Program-made: the position numbers and the translations under genes
NCBI RefSeq assembly: GCF_002797325.1
Contig: NZ_KZ454938.1
Span: forward strand, 1,996,267-2,060,266
DNA: 64,000 nucleotides
Direction of reading: 5' to 3'
DNA from: Bacillus sp. FJAT-45037
GTDB lineage: Bacteria; Bacillota; Bacilli; Bacillales; Bacillaceae_D
Part shown: positions 34,234 to 44,897 of the stretch, in pieces
Numbering within the stretch: the first letter of the stretch is position 1
Layout of the letters: each line of letters begins with the position of its first letter
The notes under the pieces: model-generated
Told to the model about the DNA's origin: nothing
The model's database searches: none
Seen by the model: the letters and a program-made list of their open reading frames with translations, nothing else

Positions 34234-34821
34234 ATGTCACAAGAAATTGAAATTGAAGTGAAATCACTTGTCAACGAGAAGGCATTCTATGATCTACTTA
34301 GCATGCTACAGCTCTCTATGGAAGATGCTTCCACTCAACGAAACCATTATTTTGAAACGCAACACTTTCACCTTAAGGAAAAAAAATCAGCTCTACGGAT
34401 ACGTGAGAAAAATAATACCTATACATTTACTCTAAAGCAACCTCATTCTGAAGGATTGCTTGAAACCCATCAAAAGCTTACAAAGTCAGAAGCAACAAAA
34501 GCAATAGAAACAGGGTACACTCCTCCTGGTGAGATTCACAATCAGCTCATAACGTTAAACATTGAACCAAGTGAACTAATGTTTCTTGGAACATTGACAA
34601 CAAGAAGACTTGAGATCTCTTATGAAGACGGGCTTTTATGTTTTGATCACAGCACGTATTTAGACCAAGAGGATTATGAACTTGAGTTTGAAGGTCATAG
34701 CTTAAGTCATGCTTCAGATACAATAAAAAGCCTATTTTTACAAGCAAACGTTGAGATGATAACTACACCAAATAAAGTTCAAAGGTTTTTTAATCGCAAA
34801 CAACAAATTAATCGTGACTAG
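34234..34821 (+). CDS. yjbK: CYTH-domain protein YjbK
   Basis: A 195-residue CYTH (triphosphate tunnel metalloenzyme) protein. It has the N-terminal EIEIEVKSL ExExK-type motif, ALRIREKNNTYTFTLKQP and the later YELEFEG strand. The family hydrolyses polyphosphate or nucleotide triphosphates; the substrate here is not known. The ATG at 34234 follows AAGGACG. Its location opposite relQ suggests a link to nucleotide signalling, which is an inference. Confidence 0.9.
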   Translation: MSQEIEIEVKSLVNEKAFYDLLSMLQLSMEDASTQRNHYFETQHFHLKEKKSALRIREKNNTYTFTLKQPHSEGLLETHQKLTKSEATKAIETGYTPPGEIHNQLITLNIEPSELMFLGTLTTRRLEISYEDGLLCFDHSTYLDQEDYELEFEGHSLSHASDTIKSLFLQANVEMITTPNKVQRFFNRKQQINRD

Positions 34822-34896
34822 TAAATCAAAAGTTTTGATTGTTAGAGTTCCCTACATTTGCTAAAGTTAAGGTAGAAAAAATTCGGAGGTACAATA

Positions 34897-35598
34897 ATGG
34901 ATTTAACGTTTTTAAACCCTGTTCACTCCATAACCAAGCCAACTATGCCTTATGCTAATCAAAACGAACAAGCAAGCTCGATAAAATCCATGTTCTCATC
35001 GCTTTTAAACAGTGAATTACAAGGAACAGAGTCTACTAGAGCACCTCAATATAGAAATAGTGGATTATTTTTCTCAGAATCACTTAGGGATCGCTATCTT
35101 GCGTTACAAACCATGAACGGTCTACCACAGCAAGTGCCAGGCACTTCAATACATCAAGCGGCATCTGGTACACCGCCGATCACTTCTCAATCAAACGCTA
35201 GCGCACGATTAGGTCAGGATGTTCCTTTTGCTTCACAGATTGAAACAGCCGCATCTAAATTTAATCTTGATCCAAAGCTAATCTACTCCGTGATGAAACA
35301 TGAATCAAACTTTAATCCGAATGCGAGAAGTCATGCGGGAGCAACTGGATTAATGCAACTCATGCCTGCGACAGCTAGAATGCTAAAAGTTGATAATATG
35401 TTAGACCCACAACAAAATATTGAAGGTGGCGCCAAATATTTGCGACAAATGCTCGATAAATACAATGGAGATATCAAACTTGCCCTTGCCGCTTATAATG
35501 CGGGGCCTGGAAATGTTGACCGCTATAACGGCATTCCACCATTCAAGGAAACTCAAGCCTATGTTCCAAAAGTTTACAACACCTATGTAAATGCATAA
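34897..35598 (+). CDS. yjbJ: Lytic transglycosylase SLT-domain protein YjbJ
   Basis: A 233-residue protein. A low-complexity N-terminal region (1-110) lacks a classical signal peptide. A C-terminal SLT domain has the catalytic glutamate in VMKHESNFNPNARS and the GATGLMQLMPATA motif, ending LALAAYNAGPGNVDRY. It cleaves peptidoglycan glycan strands. How it is exported without an obvious signal is unclear. Confidence 0.92.
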   Translation: MDLTFLNPVHSITKPTMPYANQNEQASSIKSMFSSLLNSELQGTESTRAPQYRNSGLFFSESLRDRYLALQTMNGLPQQVPGTSIHQAASGTPPITSQSNASARLGQDVPFASQIETAASKFNLDPKLIYSVMKHESNFNPNARSHAGATGLMQLMPATARMLKVDNMLDPQQNIEGGAKYLRQMLDKYNGDIKLALAAYNAGPGNVDRYNGIPPFKETQAYVPKVYNTYVNA

Positions 35599-35599
35599 C

Positions 35600-35641
35600 A
35601 ACGAAAAAAACCGACCGATGAATGGTCGGTTTTTTTCGTTG
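35600..35641 (+). terminator. Terminator after yjbJ
   Basis: A 17-bp perfect stem (AACGAAAAAAACCGACC and complement) with the T-run inside its right arm. Confidence 0.88.
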
Positions 35642-35762
35642 TTATGCAATATTTCAAATCAGATTATTTGCCCATATTGTCTTAGGTTGCTACAATATGA
35701 AGCATAAAGAGTCTAAATTCATTTCGATATACAAACAGAACTTTATATAAGGAGTGTAAAAC

Positions 35763-36137
35763 ATGTCAAACCAACAAAGTCCGTACGAGGCTCTCGGCGG
35801 TGAAGCCACCTTATCAAAATTGGTCGACACCTTTTACCGTTATGTGGCCGAGCACCCTGACTTAGCTCCTTTATTTCCTGATGACTTTACTGAAACAGCG
35901 AGAAAACAAAAACAATTCCTTACTCAATTTCTCGGTGGACCTTCAATTTATACAGAAGAACATGGACATCCTATGTTAAGAGCTCGTCATATGCCATTTG
36001 TTATTACAAACATTCAGGCTGACGCATGGTTATCCTGTATGAGTCAAGCGATGGATGACACAAACATAACCGGTAATTTACGTGCATATTTAATGGAACG
36101 GTTAAGAATGACTGCTTATCACATGGTAAATCATTAA
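35763..36137 (+). CDS. yjbI: Group II truncated hemoglobin YjbI
   Basis: A 124-residue truncated globin. YEALGGEATLSKLVDTFYRYV at the N-terminus and a RHMPFVIT segment with the proximal histidine region are typical. It binds heme and oxygen or reactive species. Its pairing with spxH (yjbH), 38 bases downstream, is conserved in bacilli and points to redox stress. The ATG follows AAGGAGTG. Confidence 0.94.
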   Translation: MSNQQSPYEALGGEATLSKLVDTFYRYVAEHPDLAPLFPDDFTETARKQKQFLTQFLGGPSIYTEEHGHPMLRARHMPFVITNIQADAWLSCMSQAMDDTNITGNLRAYLMERLRMTAYHMVNH

Positions 36138-36174
36138 TGAAGTGAAACATTTTTTACAGAAAGGAGAATGACCA

Positions 36175-37095
36175 TTGAACCCAAAAGAGAATAATTCATC
36201 TTGTGACAACGATCATGGAATTTGTGGTCTGGACCCTTTATACTCTAACCAACTCAAACGAAAACCACTTGAAATATATACATTTATTGATCCTCTATGT
36301 GCGGAATGCTGGGCGTTTGAGCCAATCTTCAAAAAGCTCCAAGTGGAATATGGTGCGTATTTTAAAAGTAGAATTTTAGTAGCGGGACGCCTACAGGCTT
36401 GGAATTTCTGTCAAGAAACTCAAAAAGGATTGGCACGCAAAAGTGAACTCGCAGCACTTTGGGAAAAGATCGCTAATAAAACAGGAATGTCTTGCGATGG
36501 AGATGTGTGGTATGAGCACGAGTGGGCTTCACCTTATAAAGCATCAATCTCGATTAAGGCCGCTGAACTACAGGGCCCACAAGCAGGTGCTCGTTATTTA
36601 CGTAAACTCAGAGAATATTTGTTTCTCAATAAACAAAATATCACAGAAGATGAGATCATCTTAAATTGCGCAAAATCAGCACAATTGGATTTAGTAGAGT
36701 TTAAAAAAGACCTAGACTCTCCACTTGCAAAAAAAGCTTTGCAGTGTGATATTAATACGACAAATGAAATGGGCGTCGAAATGGTTCCGACCTTTGTTTT
36801 CTTTAATGACAAAGTAGAAGAAGAAGGAATTAGCATTACTGGATTATACCCTTACCGTGTCTACGTACAAATGATTGAAGAATTACTTGGTCATCCTCCT
36901 AAAAAGGCTGACCCTATTACGATTGAAGAGTTTTTAAAGAGGTATAAATTCGTGGCAACGATTGAAATTGCTGTTGTATTTGACCTTACCCAAGAAGAAG
37001 CGGATAAGAAGTTAAAACGATTAAAGCTACAACAAAAAGTCGAAGCCGTTCCAGTCAAATACGGTACGTTTTGGCGATACATTGAAGCATCATAA
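36175..37095 (+). CDS. spxH: ClpXP adaptor protein SpxH (YjbH)
   Basis: A 306-residue DsbA-like adaptor that delivers Spx to ClpXP. The thioredoxin-fold motif CAEC is at 42-45 and an N-terminal cysteine/histidine-rich segment (CDNDHGIC) at 10-17 may bind zinc. TTG start behind AGAAAGGAGAATG. It belongs with spx, mecA, coiA and pepF in this window, and follows yjbI as in B. subtilis. Confidence 0.94.
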   Translation: MNPKENNSSCDNDHGICGLDPLYSNQLKRKPLEIYTFIDPLCAECWAFEPIFKKLQVEYGAYFKSRILVAGRLQAWNFCQETQKGLARKSELAALWEKIANKTGMSCDGDVWYEHEWASPYKASISIKAAELQGPQAGARYLRKLREYLFLNKQNITEDEIILNCAKSAQLDLVEFKKDLDSPLAKKALQCDINTTNEMGVEMVPTFVFFNDKVEEEGISITGLYPYRVYVQMIEELLGHPPKKADPITIEEFLKRYKFVATIEIAVVFDLTQEEADKKLKRLKLQQKVEAVPVKYGTFWRYIEAS

Positions 37096-37102
37096 AATAA
37101 GT

Positions 37103-37136
37103 AAAAGAGCGCCTCCGGTAAGGAGACGCTCTTTTC
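37103..37136 (+). terminator. Terminator after spxH
   Basis: Stem AAAAGAGCGCCTCC with GGAGACGCTCTTTT (one G-T wobble) and a terminal T-run. Confidence 0.85.
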
Positions 37137-37314
37137 ATCCTCTATGGGGGAGAGAATGTGATTTGTTTCACATATATAGAATAGCAAAGTATTTGAGTGT
37201 TGACAATGTTAGTGAATCATCGTTCATCAGATCGTCATATGTCTAAAAACTTGTCTAAAACAAGATCAACGCTCATAAGCTTTAAGTAAAGAAAATTAGA
37301 AAGGACCGAGTGCT

Positions 37315-37491
37315 GTGAATAATTTGAAACGAATCATTGGTATCCTATTAATTGTAGTTACATTTTATGTGTATGTCCTCTCCCTTATGAATTTATTCCC
37401 AATTATACTCGCAGCGCCTCTTCTTTTTTTCGCAATTCTATTCACTATACGTCCTTCTATTCAAAAAAACCGCTTTAGAGGCTTTCGTTAA
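37315..37491 (+). CDS. Hypothetical small membrane protein (58 aa)
   Basis: GTG start behind AAAGGA. It encodes MNNLKRIIGILLIVVTFYVY and a second hydrophobic segment, ending in a basic tail IQKNRFRGFR. Two membrane helices are predicted. No family recognised. A downstream hairpin at 37506-37535 belongs mainly to the convergent pepF. Confidence 0.5.
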   Translation: MNNLKRIIGILLIVVTFYVYVLSLMNLFPIILAAPLLFFAILFTIRPSIQKNRFRGFR

Positions 37492-37505
37492 TCAATTATA
37501 GAAAA

Positions 37506-37541
37506 ACCCTGCGAGCATAAATATGATCGCAGGGTCTTTCA
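37506..37541. terminator. Terminator after pepF
   Basis: Stem ACCCTGCGA/TCGCAGGGT (37506-37514 with 37527-37535). The T-run is on the minus strand (37500-37505). Confidence 0.82.
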
Positions 37542-37544
37542 CTT

Positions 37545-39350
37545 CTATTGTTCGTCTAACAAACGTTCCATTTCATTTAATGTCTCTTCAAATAAACTTA
37601 ATGCTTGCTCAATTGGCTCTGCTGATGTCATATCTACACCTGCCGACTTTAACACTTCAATCGGATAATTAGAACTACCCGATTTCAAGAACTCGATGTA
37701 ACGAGTGACCGCTTCTTCACCTTCAGTTAAGATTTGCTTAGAAAGCGCAGCCGCTGCACTATAACCTGTTGCATATTGAAACACATAGAAATTGTAATAG
37801 AAATGGGGAATTCGAGCCCACTCTAGTCCAATTTCTTCATCAACAACCATCTCTTCGCCGAAATATTTTTTGTTTAATTCATAATAGGTCTTCGTTAGTA
37901 GTTCAGGTGTTAACGCTTCACCATTAGCTGACAATTCGTGAATTTGTTGCTCAAACTCAGCAAACATTGTTTGACGGAAAACAGTCCCTCTAAACCCTTC
38001 TAAGAAATGGTTTAGTAGGTACAATTTTTCTTTAGGGTCTTCTGTATGTTTCACGAGATGGTCATGGAGTAGCGCTTCATTTACTGTGGATGCAACTTCT
38101 GCAACAAAGATCGTATAGTCGCCGTACACATATGGTTGATTAGCACGAGTGTAATAACTATGTAAACTATGACCGAATTCATGTGCCAGTGTAAACAAGT
38201 TATCGATATTATCTTGCCAGTTCATCAAGACATATGGCATTGTCCCGTAAGCACCAGATGAATAAGCCCCACTTCTCTTACCAACAGTTTCCTCTACATC
38301 AACCCAGCGCTTATCAAAGCCCTCAGCTACTAATTGAACATATTCCTTACCAAGAGGCTCTACTCCTTTTTGAACGAGTTCTTTCGCCTGGTCATACGTC
38401 ACTTTCATTTTGCTATCAGCTACAAGAGGTGTATATAAATCATACATATGGAGCTCATCTACTCCTAATACTCGCTTGCGTAACTCTACATAGCGATGGA
38501 GAAGGTGAAGGTGCTCATTCACGGTTTCAACCAGTTGATCGTAAACAACTTCAGGAATATGATTCTGACTTAGCGCAGACTCCCTAGCCGAGCTATATTT
38601 ACGAACATTCGCATAAAAAATATCTCGTTTTACTTGACCACTTAATGTCGAAGCAAAAGTATTTTTGTACTTCCCATACGTTTCATAAACGGCTTTAAAA
38701 GCAGCCTCTCTCACACTACGGTCACTACTTTCTAAGAAAGAGATGAAACGACCATGTGTGATTTCAACCTCTTCTCCGTCTTCATCTTTCACAGTAGGAA
38801 ACGTTAAATCTGCATTGTTTAACATACCGAATGTCTGGCTCGATGTTTGGAGCGCCTCACTTGCTTGGGCTAGGAGTGCCTCTTCTGCCTCAGATAATAC
38901 ATGAGGACGTTCCTTCTTTAACTCATCAAACACCTGCTTGTAAAGTTGTAATCCTTCATGTTCATTGATGAAAGCCTCAATCATTCCCTCATCGAGCGTT
39001 AACAATTCCGGAGTCATATACGAAGAAGCTTGTGATACTTGCGCAGCTAGCCCCATTGCTCGATCATTCAAGCCTTGGTAGAAAGAGTTTGCGGTATCTT
39101 CATCATTACGCATATGAGCATACGTATACAGCTTCTCAAGTCGCTCATTCAGTTGATCTTGCTCTGTTAATGCCTTGAATAATGTCTCCGCTGACTCGCC
39201 AAGTTTCCCTTTATACGAAGTAATTTCTGGATATAGCGATTTGACAGCTTGAAATTCTTTCTCCCATTCTGCATCAGTACTAAAAATTGCTTCAAGGTCC
39301 CATGTGTCTTTTACAGGTACCTGATCTCGTGTTAAACGTTGTTTTGCCAC
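37545..39350 (-). CDS. pepF: Oligoendopeptidase F (YjbG/PepF family)
   Basis: An M3 family zinc metallopeptidase of 601 residues. The zinc motif HEFGHSLHSYY lies near 385-395, with the downstream glutamate in EVASTVNEALLHDH. It cleaves short peptides in the cytoplasm. The GTG at 39350 is seven bases after GGAGGG and gives VAKQRLTRDQVPVKDTWDLE; a longer frame is rejected. It follows coiA by about 60 bases, the conserved coiA-pepF order. Confidence 0.95.
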   Translation of the reverse strand: MAKQRLTRDQVPVKDTWDLEAIFSTDAEWEKEFQAVKSLYPEITSYKGKLGESAETLFKALTEQDQLNERLEKLYTYAHMRNDEDTANSFYQGLNDRAMGLAAQVSQASSYMTPELLTLDEGMIEAFINEHEGLQLYKQVFDELKKERPHVLSEAEEALLAQASEALQTSSQTFGMLNNADLTFPTVKDEDGEEVEITHGRFISFLESSDRSVREAAFKAVYETYGKYKNTFASTLSGQVKRDIFYANVRKYSSARESALSQNHIPEVVYDQLVETVNEHLHLLHRYVELRKRVLGVDELHMYDLYTPLVADSKMKVTYDQAKELVQKGVEPLGKEYVQLVAEGFDKRWVDVEETVGKRSGAYSSGAYGTMPYVLMNWQDNIDNLFTLAHEFGHSLHSYYTRANQPYVYGDYTIFVAEVASTVNEALLHDHLVKHTEDPKEKLYLLNHFLEGFRGTVFRQTMFAEFEQQIHELSANGEALTPELLTKTYYELNKKYFGEEMVVDEEIGLEWARIPHFYYNFYVFQYATGYSAAAALSKQILTEGEEAVTRYIEFLKSGSSNYPIEVLKSAGVDMTSAEPIEQALSLFEETLNEMERLLDEQ

Positions 39351-39409
39351 TAAAAATCCCTCCACATCGATACTATCAAAATGATTAAGACTCTGTTTTG
39401 AATCCTTCA

Positions 39410-40660
39410 CTAGATAGTATTCGACATATTCGGAGATTTCCCTTTGTTTCCTGTTAAACTTTCCGTACCAAACAGTGGTGCCCCGTACTTGTTAGTCAAC
39501 TGAGCATCTCGCTTGATTGCCTCTTCTGTTGAGGTAGGAATCAATGGTTCCCTTAATCGATAATACATATCGGAAGACCCTGGTACCTTAGTTAAGAAAC
39601 CGATACGTACTAAGAAATCTAAATAGCCTAGCACAGCTTCATGAATGGAAGGTGATTCATACATGGGCCTTAGTTTAAGCCAGCGATACAGTTGATTATT
39701 AGTAAAACAAGACAAGATGGAGGATATAGTAATTGGTTGATGGAGGGGCTTTGAGAGAAGGCAAGCAAAAAGAAAATAACTCTGCCATATATGAGGAGCT
39801 GTTTCAATGATTTCATAAGATTTTGTGGGCCAACCAGCCTCAATGGGGAAATGTGATGGAGGCACTCGATGATGATAGAGTAACTGTTGAAAATATCTTT
39901 CAGTAGGCGATGGATAGGGCTTTGGTCTGAAGTAGCGCCAATTCTTTTTCACATAAAGCCATTGGTCTTTTAAAGGGGAGTGGTCAGTGAAGTTATCAAG
40001 TAGGTCTGAGTACGTCAGTTGATCTGGTAAAGATTGATGTAATGAGGCTAACACTTTGTTAGAGGAGTACGGTGTGGTATGAAGAAGGGACATCCATTTC
40101 TTTTGTTCGGAACAGTAGTAATTAATTTGCGGAAACCTCTCTCGATTCAACGTGTTCATATACCATTCAAATGCTTTAATGGTATACGTATTCGAACCTA
40201 GACGCGTGAGACGGTTACCTCCTAAGATCCAAATGGGAATCATGCCTAATTGTTTGTACCCTCTCGTTCGTTTCTCAAGCTGTGGTAAATCGATTGGTGA
40301 ACATTGATACTCAAGCGCATAGAGTTGATCTTGATCTTTAAACAATAGATCAGGACGTTGTCTAATTAATGGTAAGTAGACTTCAAGCGCTACTTTTAAT
40401 CCTTGATTCTTTAACCATTCATACAATTGACGTTTTCCTTGCAAATGATATAAACTTTCATGCTCAGACTGAACGGTACACGTATGGTCTTTTTTATGAG
40501 CAAAATGCCACTGCTTTTTCATGCCTAGTTTAAGTTGCAGTTCTGCTTGACAGCATGGACAATAAAACGGTACATCTTGACGCATTTGTTTCAATTGGTC
40601 ATATGTCCAATCGCCTGCCATCGAGAACAGAGAACCATCTTTTAATTTTGCTGTGAGCAT
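39410..40660 (-). CDS. coiA: Competence protein CoiA
   Basis: A 416-residue CoiA. The N-terminal module has CPCC (34-37), WHFAH (51-55) and a later Cys at 61. A nuclease-like core follows with RPDLLF and EYQCSPI (PD-ExK style D and E-x-Q). It aids recombination of transforming DNA in competent cells. The ATG at 40660 follows AGGAGGTG. The C-terminus is longer than the roughly 370 residues of B. subtilis CoiA. Its N-terminal module resembles that of the YjcD-like helicase in this window. Confidence 0.93.
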   Translation of the reverse strand: MLTAKLKDGSLFSMAGDWTYDQLKQMRQDVPFYCPCCQAELQLKLGMKKQWHFAHKKDHTCTVQSEHESLYHLQGKRQLYEWLKNQGLKVALEVYLPLIRQRPDLLFKDQDQLYALEYQCSPIDLPQLEKRTRGYKQLGMIPIWILGGNRLTRLGSNTYTIKAFEWYMNTLNRERFPQINYYCSEQKKWMSLLHTTPYSSNKVLASLHQSLPDQLTYSDLLDNFTDHSPLKDQWLYVKKNWRYFRPKPYPSPTERYFQQLLYHHRVPPSHFPIEAGWPTKSYEIIETAPHIWQSYFLFACLLSKPLHQPITISSILSCFTNNQLYRWLKLRPMYESPSIHEAVLGYLDFLVRIGFLTKVPGSSDMYYRLREPLIPTSTEEAIKRDAQLTNKYGAPLFGTESLTGNKGKSPNMSNTI

Positions 40661-40724
40661 CGAGCTAACACCTCCTAATTTCGCTATTATTCTACACCTT
40701 TCTCGCAAATCCCTCCCTAATCAG

Positions 40725-40757
40725 AAAAAAACTCTCTTCAAAAAAGAAGAGAGTTTT
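40725..40757. terminator. Terminator after cls
   Basis: Stem AAAACTCTCTTC/GAAGAGAGTTTT with a run of seven T on the minus strand. Confidence 0.82.
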
Positions 40758-40765
40758 CGGTAACG

Positions 40766-42277
40766 TTATAATAATGGCGATAAAAGCCTTGACGTCGATT
40801 CAATCACCCGATGGAAGACTGGGCGGTTTTTAAATAAATCATAGTTAATTTGATTAGAGTGTTCAAGATCATAAACATAATCACTAACTAACGTTGTCAC
40901 ACTACTTGTTCTGTACAAATATGCATTGACTTCAAAATTTAAATGAAAACTTCTCATGTCCATATTAGATGTTCCGATCGATGCTATCTCATCATCGACA
41001 ATAATAATCTTACTGTGCATGAATCCTCGATTATACTCATAAACCTTCACACCGGCTTCTAACAATTCAGGGAAATAAGATCTTGAAGCATGGAAAACAA
41101 TTTTTTTATCAGGCCGGTTAGGAACGAGGATTCTTACATCAATTCCACTAAGTGCCGCGATCTTAAGGCCGCTTAATATATCATCATCAGGAATAAAGTA
41201 CGGACTTGCAATCCAGATCGATTTTTTTGCCGAACTAATCATCGAAAAGAAGAGCTTTTTATTTACTTCCCACCTTGTGTCTGGACCACTCGCGATCATC
41301 TGCACCCCACCATCACCTTTAGTGGATGCTAGTGAAGGAGATAAGTACACTTGATTAAGAATCGTCTCTCCTGTCTGGTAGTGCCAGTCTTGTAAGAAAA
41401 TAATTTGTAATGTGCGAACGGCTTCCCCTCTCACATATAGATGGGTATCTCTCCAATAACCAAAATATGAGTCTTTTCCTAAATATTCATCACCTACATT
41501 TAATCCTCCTACAAATCCCATGACTCCATCGATGACAATGATCTTGCGATGGTTACGGTAATTTATAGCATGAGTTAAAAAAGGTAATTTCACAGGAGAA
41601 AACGAAACCATTTCTACTCCAGCATGACGTAATTCTTTCACATAATCCTTTGAGAGTTGCCAACTTCCTACCCCGTCATATAAAAAGCGTACTTTCACAC
41701 CATCTTTTGCTTTAGCAATTAAGATGTCTTTAATTTGATTCCCTAAACCATCATGACGGACGATGTAATACTCTAAATGAATATGATGTTCAGCCATTCG
41801 AAGGGCCTCAAGAATATGCGCATAAGTTTCCTTGCCATCTGTTAATACTTTCGTTTCACTTGAGAAAGAAATTGGGTTTTTCCCTAACTTATGAGCTAGA
41901 CGAAATAAAAGTTGCTGATGTCCACCCATCTTGTTTATCTGTTCTTCATTTAGCTGACGTTGCCCCTCAATCTTATGAAACGTACGCTCATCTTCAATTG
42001 CTTTCTTTAGAAAACGCTTACTCTTTCGATGATTTTGACCAAACATCAAATAAAAGAAAAAGCCAACAACAGGAAATGCTGCAAGAACAAGAAGCCAAGT
42101 TAACGTTTTTGTCGGATGACGATTCTCAAAGAAAATCACAATCCCAATAAACACGACAGAAAGTGTAAACGTGACACTCAACGCCCCGACAAACCAACTT
42201 TGCAAAAAACCTCTCGCAAAATACAAGATGACTAAAATCACAGCAAAAAAAGCTAACACATTTAAACGATTTTTCAT
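40766..42277 (-). CDS. cls: Cardiolipin synthase
   Basis: A 503-residue phospholipase D family cardiolipin synthase. Two N-terminal membrane helices are followed by two HKD motifs, HAINYRNHRKIIVIDG and FMHSKIIIVDD. It condenses two phosphatidylglycerols at the membrane. The ATG follows AGGAG. It lies between coiA and mecA on the same strand. Confidence 0.95.
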   Translation of the reverse strand: MKNRLNVLAFFAVILVILYFARGFLQSWFVGALSVTFTLSVVFIGIVIFFENRHPTKTLTWLLVLAAFPVVGFFFYLMFGQNHRKSKRFLKKAIEDERTFHKIEGQRQLNEEQINKMGGHQQLLFRLAHKLGKNPISFSSETKVLTDGKETYAHILEALRMAEHHIHLEYYIVRHDGLGNQIKDILIAKAKDGVKVRFLYDGVGSWQLSKDYVKELRHAGVEMVSFSPVKLPFLTHAINYRNHRKIIVIDGVMGFVGGLNVGDEYLGKDSYFGYWRDTHLYVRGEAVRTLQIIFLQDWHYQTGETILNQVYLSPSLASTKGDGGVQMIASGPDTRWEVNKKLFFSMISSAKKSIWIASPYFIPDDDILSGLKIAALSGIDVRILVPNRPDKKIVFHASRSYFPELLEAGVKVYEYNRGFMHSKIIIVDDEIASIGTSNMDMRSFHLNFEVNAYLYRTSSVTTLVSDYVYDLEHSNQINYDLFKNRPVFHRVIESTSRLLSPLL

Positions 42278-42351
42278 AGGAATCTCCTGCTAATGAATCA
42301 ATAGCAGACATCTGCTACCATCCTTATTTTTACAACATTTATTCAGAAAGA

Positions 42352-42378
42352 TAGCCGACTTCAAAATGAAATCGGCTG
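42352..42378 (-). terminator. Candidate terminator after mecA
   Basis: Stem AGCCGATTTC with GAAGTCGGCT (one wobble) on the minus strand, with a weak T-rich tail. Confidence 0.5.
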
Positions 42379-42384
42379 TAAGTC

Positions 42385-43038
42385 TTACTTTTTAGGAAAA
42401 TGCTCTCTAAGTTGCTTGAGTGCATCCTCTGACATAATCACTTTTCCATACTCTTGCATACGGTAAATCGAAAGATCTGTTTCATAGCCGTACTCAAGCA
42501 TTTGACTTAACATATCGTCTTGCTCATCTTCATTGTATTGTTCGTCATCAAATACAACATGTAGATAATAACGACCTTCGAAATGATATAGTACGTTTTC
42601 AATATCAGCAATAAAGAAGTTATGACTTAACGAAATAATATCTTCAAAATCATTAAATACCATCACAATCTCAAGCTGATCTGAATATTCAAGGTCATCT
42701 TCTTCATTTCCATGCCCTGTCATTAAGTCAACCATATTATCTCCTCGGCCGTCCTTATCTTGACTGACTGGGATCTCAAGCTTTACATTGCCGTCGGTCA
42801 CTTGACCTCTAGTTACAACAATCTCTAACCCTTTATCTAATGCATGAACTTGAATCCATAAAGGACCATCTAATTCAAAATCATCTCGGTCACTTGCTTC
42901 ATTCATCATTTCGAAGAAGAGCTCTTCGCCACGTTCACGATTGTACCAAATCTCGTCTCGGTCAAATCCCCGGTCCTCAATATCTTTATACGTTATAAAG
43001 AATTTAATTGTCGTCTCATTCACGCGTTCAATGTCCAT
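42385..43038 (-). CDS. mecA: ClpC adaptor protein MecA
   Basis: A 217-residue MecA. It has the N-terminal substrate-binding domain MDIERVNETTIKFFITYKDI, an acidic linker, and a C-terminal ClpC-binding domain with EDIISLSHNFF and LYHFEGRYYLHVVF. It targets ComK for ClpCP and also binds Spx. The ATG follows GGAGGGAGAG. It sits near spx, as in B. subtilis. Confidence 0.96.
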   Translation of the reverse strand: MDIERVNETTIKFFITYKDIEDRGFDRDEIWYNRERGEELFFEMMNEASDRDDFELDGPLWIQVHALDKGLEIVVTRGQVTDGNVKLEIPVSQDKDGRGDNMVDLMTGHGNEEDDLEYSDQLEIVMVFNDFEDIISLSHNFFIADIENVLYHFEGRYYLHVVFDDEQYNEDEQDDMLSQMLEYGYETDLSIYRMQEYGKVIMSEDALKQLREHFPKK

Positions 43039-43412
43039 GTTCGCTCTCCCTCCTATCGAACTTTACTACAACAGAATCTTATCACATCAGCTTGCCCTAT
43101 TTCATACTACATCAACCAAGAAATACGATTAGGCAAAAACCATGTGTATGTTCTGTTCTCTATATTTTATGATAGATTCAATCAAAATGGAAATCTAAAA
43201 ACCTATTTTTCTAAGATTTTTCTGGAAAAGGCTCTCTTCATTTATCTCTCTTTATTATAAGTTTTTATCATAATTCGAAGGTTAATCCAATATACGTGTT
43301 GTATAAGGTTTCTAAGACAAGCCATATTCCACTATGACTTCTCATTGTTACAGATCAGCTTATGTTATGTCAAGTAATAATATGAATAGTTTTTGACTAA
43401 AAAAGGATGATG
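43039..43412. other. Divergent mecA-terC intergenic region
   Basis: This 374-base AT-rich gap must hold the promoters of mecA and the TerC gene. I find no pair of consensus elements I would defend, no yybP-ykoY riboswitch motif and no plausible small gene with a ribosome binding site. Confidence 0.5.
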
Positions 43413-44105
43413 TTGGATATGGAAACAGAGTGGATCATCTCATTACTAACAATTATCGGTGTAGACATTATCTTGGGAGGAGATAACGCCATTGTTGTCG
43501 CACTAGCATGTCGCAATTTATCCCCATCGATTCGTAATAAAGCAGTTGTATTAGGGATTGGCCTCGCCTTGGCGATAAGAATGTTTCTAACTGTAGTAGC
43601 TGTTGAGCTCTTAGAAATTCCATTTCTTCTAGGACTGGGCGGGGCTCTTCTCATCTACATCGCTTATACACTCCTTGCCTCTCATGATGATGGGGCAAAC
43701 ATAGACGGAGGAACAAATTTATGGACAGCCATAAAAGCCATCGTTATTGCTGATTTCGTCATGGGCTTTGACAATGTCATCGCCGTAGCTGGAGCTGCCC
43801 ATGGTGATACAACACTTGTTATGATTGGGTTAATCTTTTCTGTTCCTATTATTATTTTTGGCAGTAAAATCATCCTATCTGCATTTGATCGCTTTCCAGT
43901 GATTGTCTATATTGGAGCGGGTATCCTTGCCTTTACTGCTACACGCATGATTAAGCATGAAGAAATGCTTGCTCCGTTGTTTATTCACCATCCTACATTT
44001 TCATTATGGTTTCAGATTCTAGTTATGGTCTCAGTTATGCTCATCGGATGGCTTGTAAACCGTAGAAGGATTACACTACGGGCAGAAAACAATAAAACCT
44101 TCTAG
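43413..44105 (+). CDS. yjbE: TerC-family membrane protein YjbE
   Basis: A TerC/YjbE-type integral membrane protein of 230 residues with seven predicted helices and the conserved acidic motifs LGGDNAIVVALACR and VMGFDNVIAVAGAA. Family members export manganese, probably to metallate secreted proteins. The start is TTG 43413 (six bases after AAAAGG) or ATG 43419. It lies between mecA and spx, as yjbE does in B. subtilis. Confidence 0.9.
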   Translation: MDMETEWIISLLTIIGVDIILGGDNAIVVALACRNLSPSIRNKAVVLGIGLALAIRMFLTVVAVELLEIPFLLGLGGALLIYIAYTLLASHDDGANIDGGTNLWTAIKAIVIADFVMGFDNVIAVAGAAHGDTTLVMIGLIFSVPIIIFGSKIILSAFDRFPVIVYIGAGILAFTATRMIKHEEMLAPLFIHHPTFSLWFQILVMVSVMLIGWLVNRRRITLRAENNKTF

Positions 44106-44128
44106 TCGCAAGCGACCAGAAGGTTTCT
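44095..44128. terminator. Bidirectional terminator terC-spx
   Basis: Stem AAACCTTCTAGTCGC with GCGACCAGAAGGTTT (one mismatch) between convergent genes. Confidence 0.8.
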
Positions 44129-44132
44129 TAAA

Positions 44133-44897
<765 letters not shown>

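Noticed and set aside
43039-43412. yybP-ykoY riboswitch before the TerC gene
   Set aside because: TerC genes often have one, but the conserved GGGGAGTAGC block is absent here.
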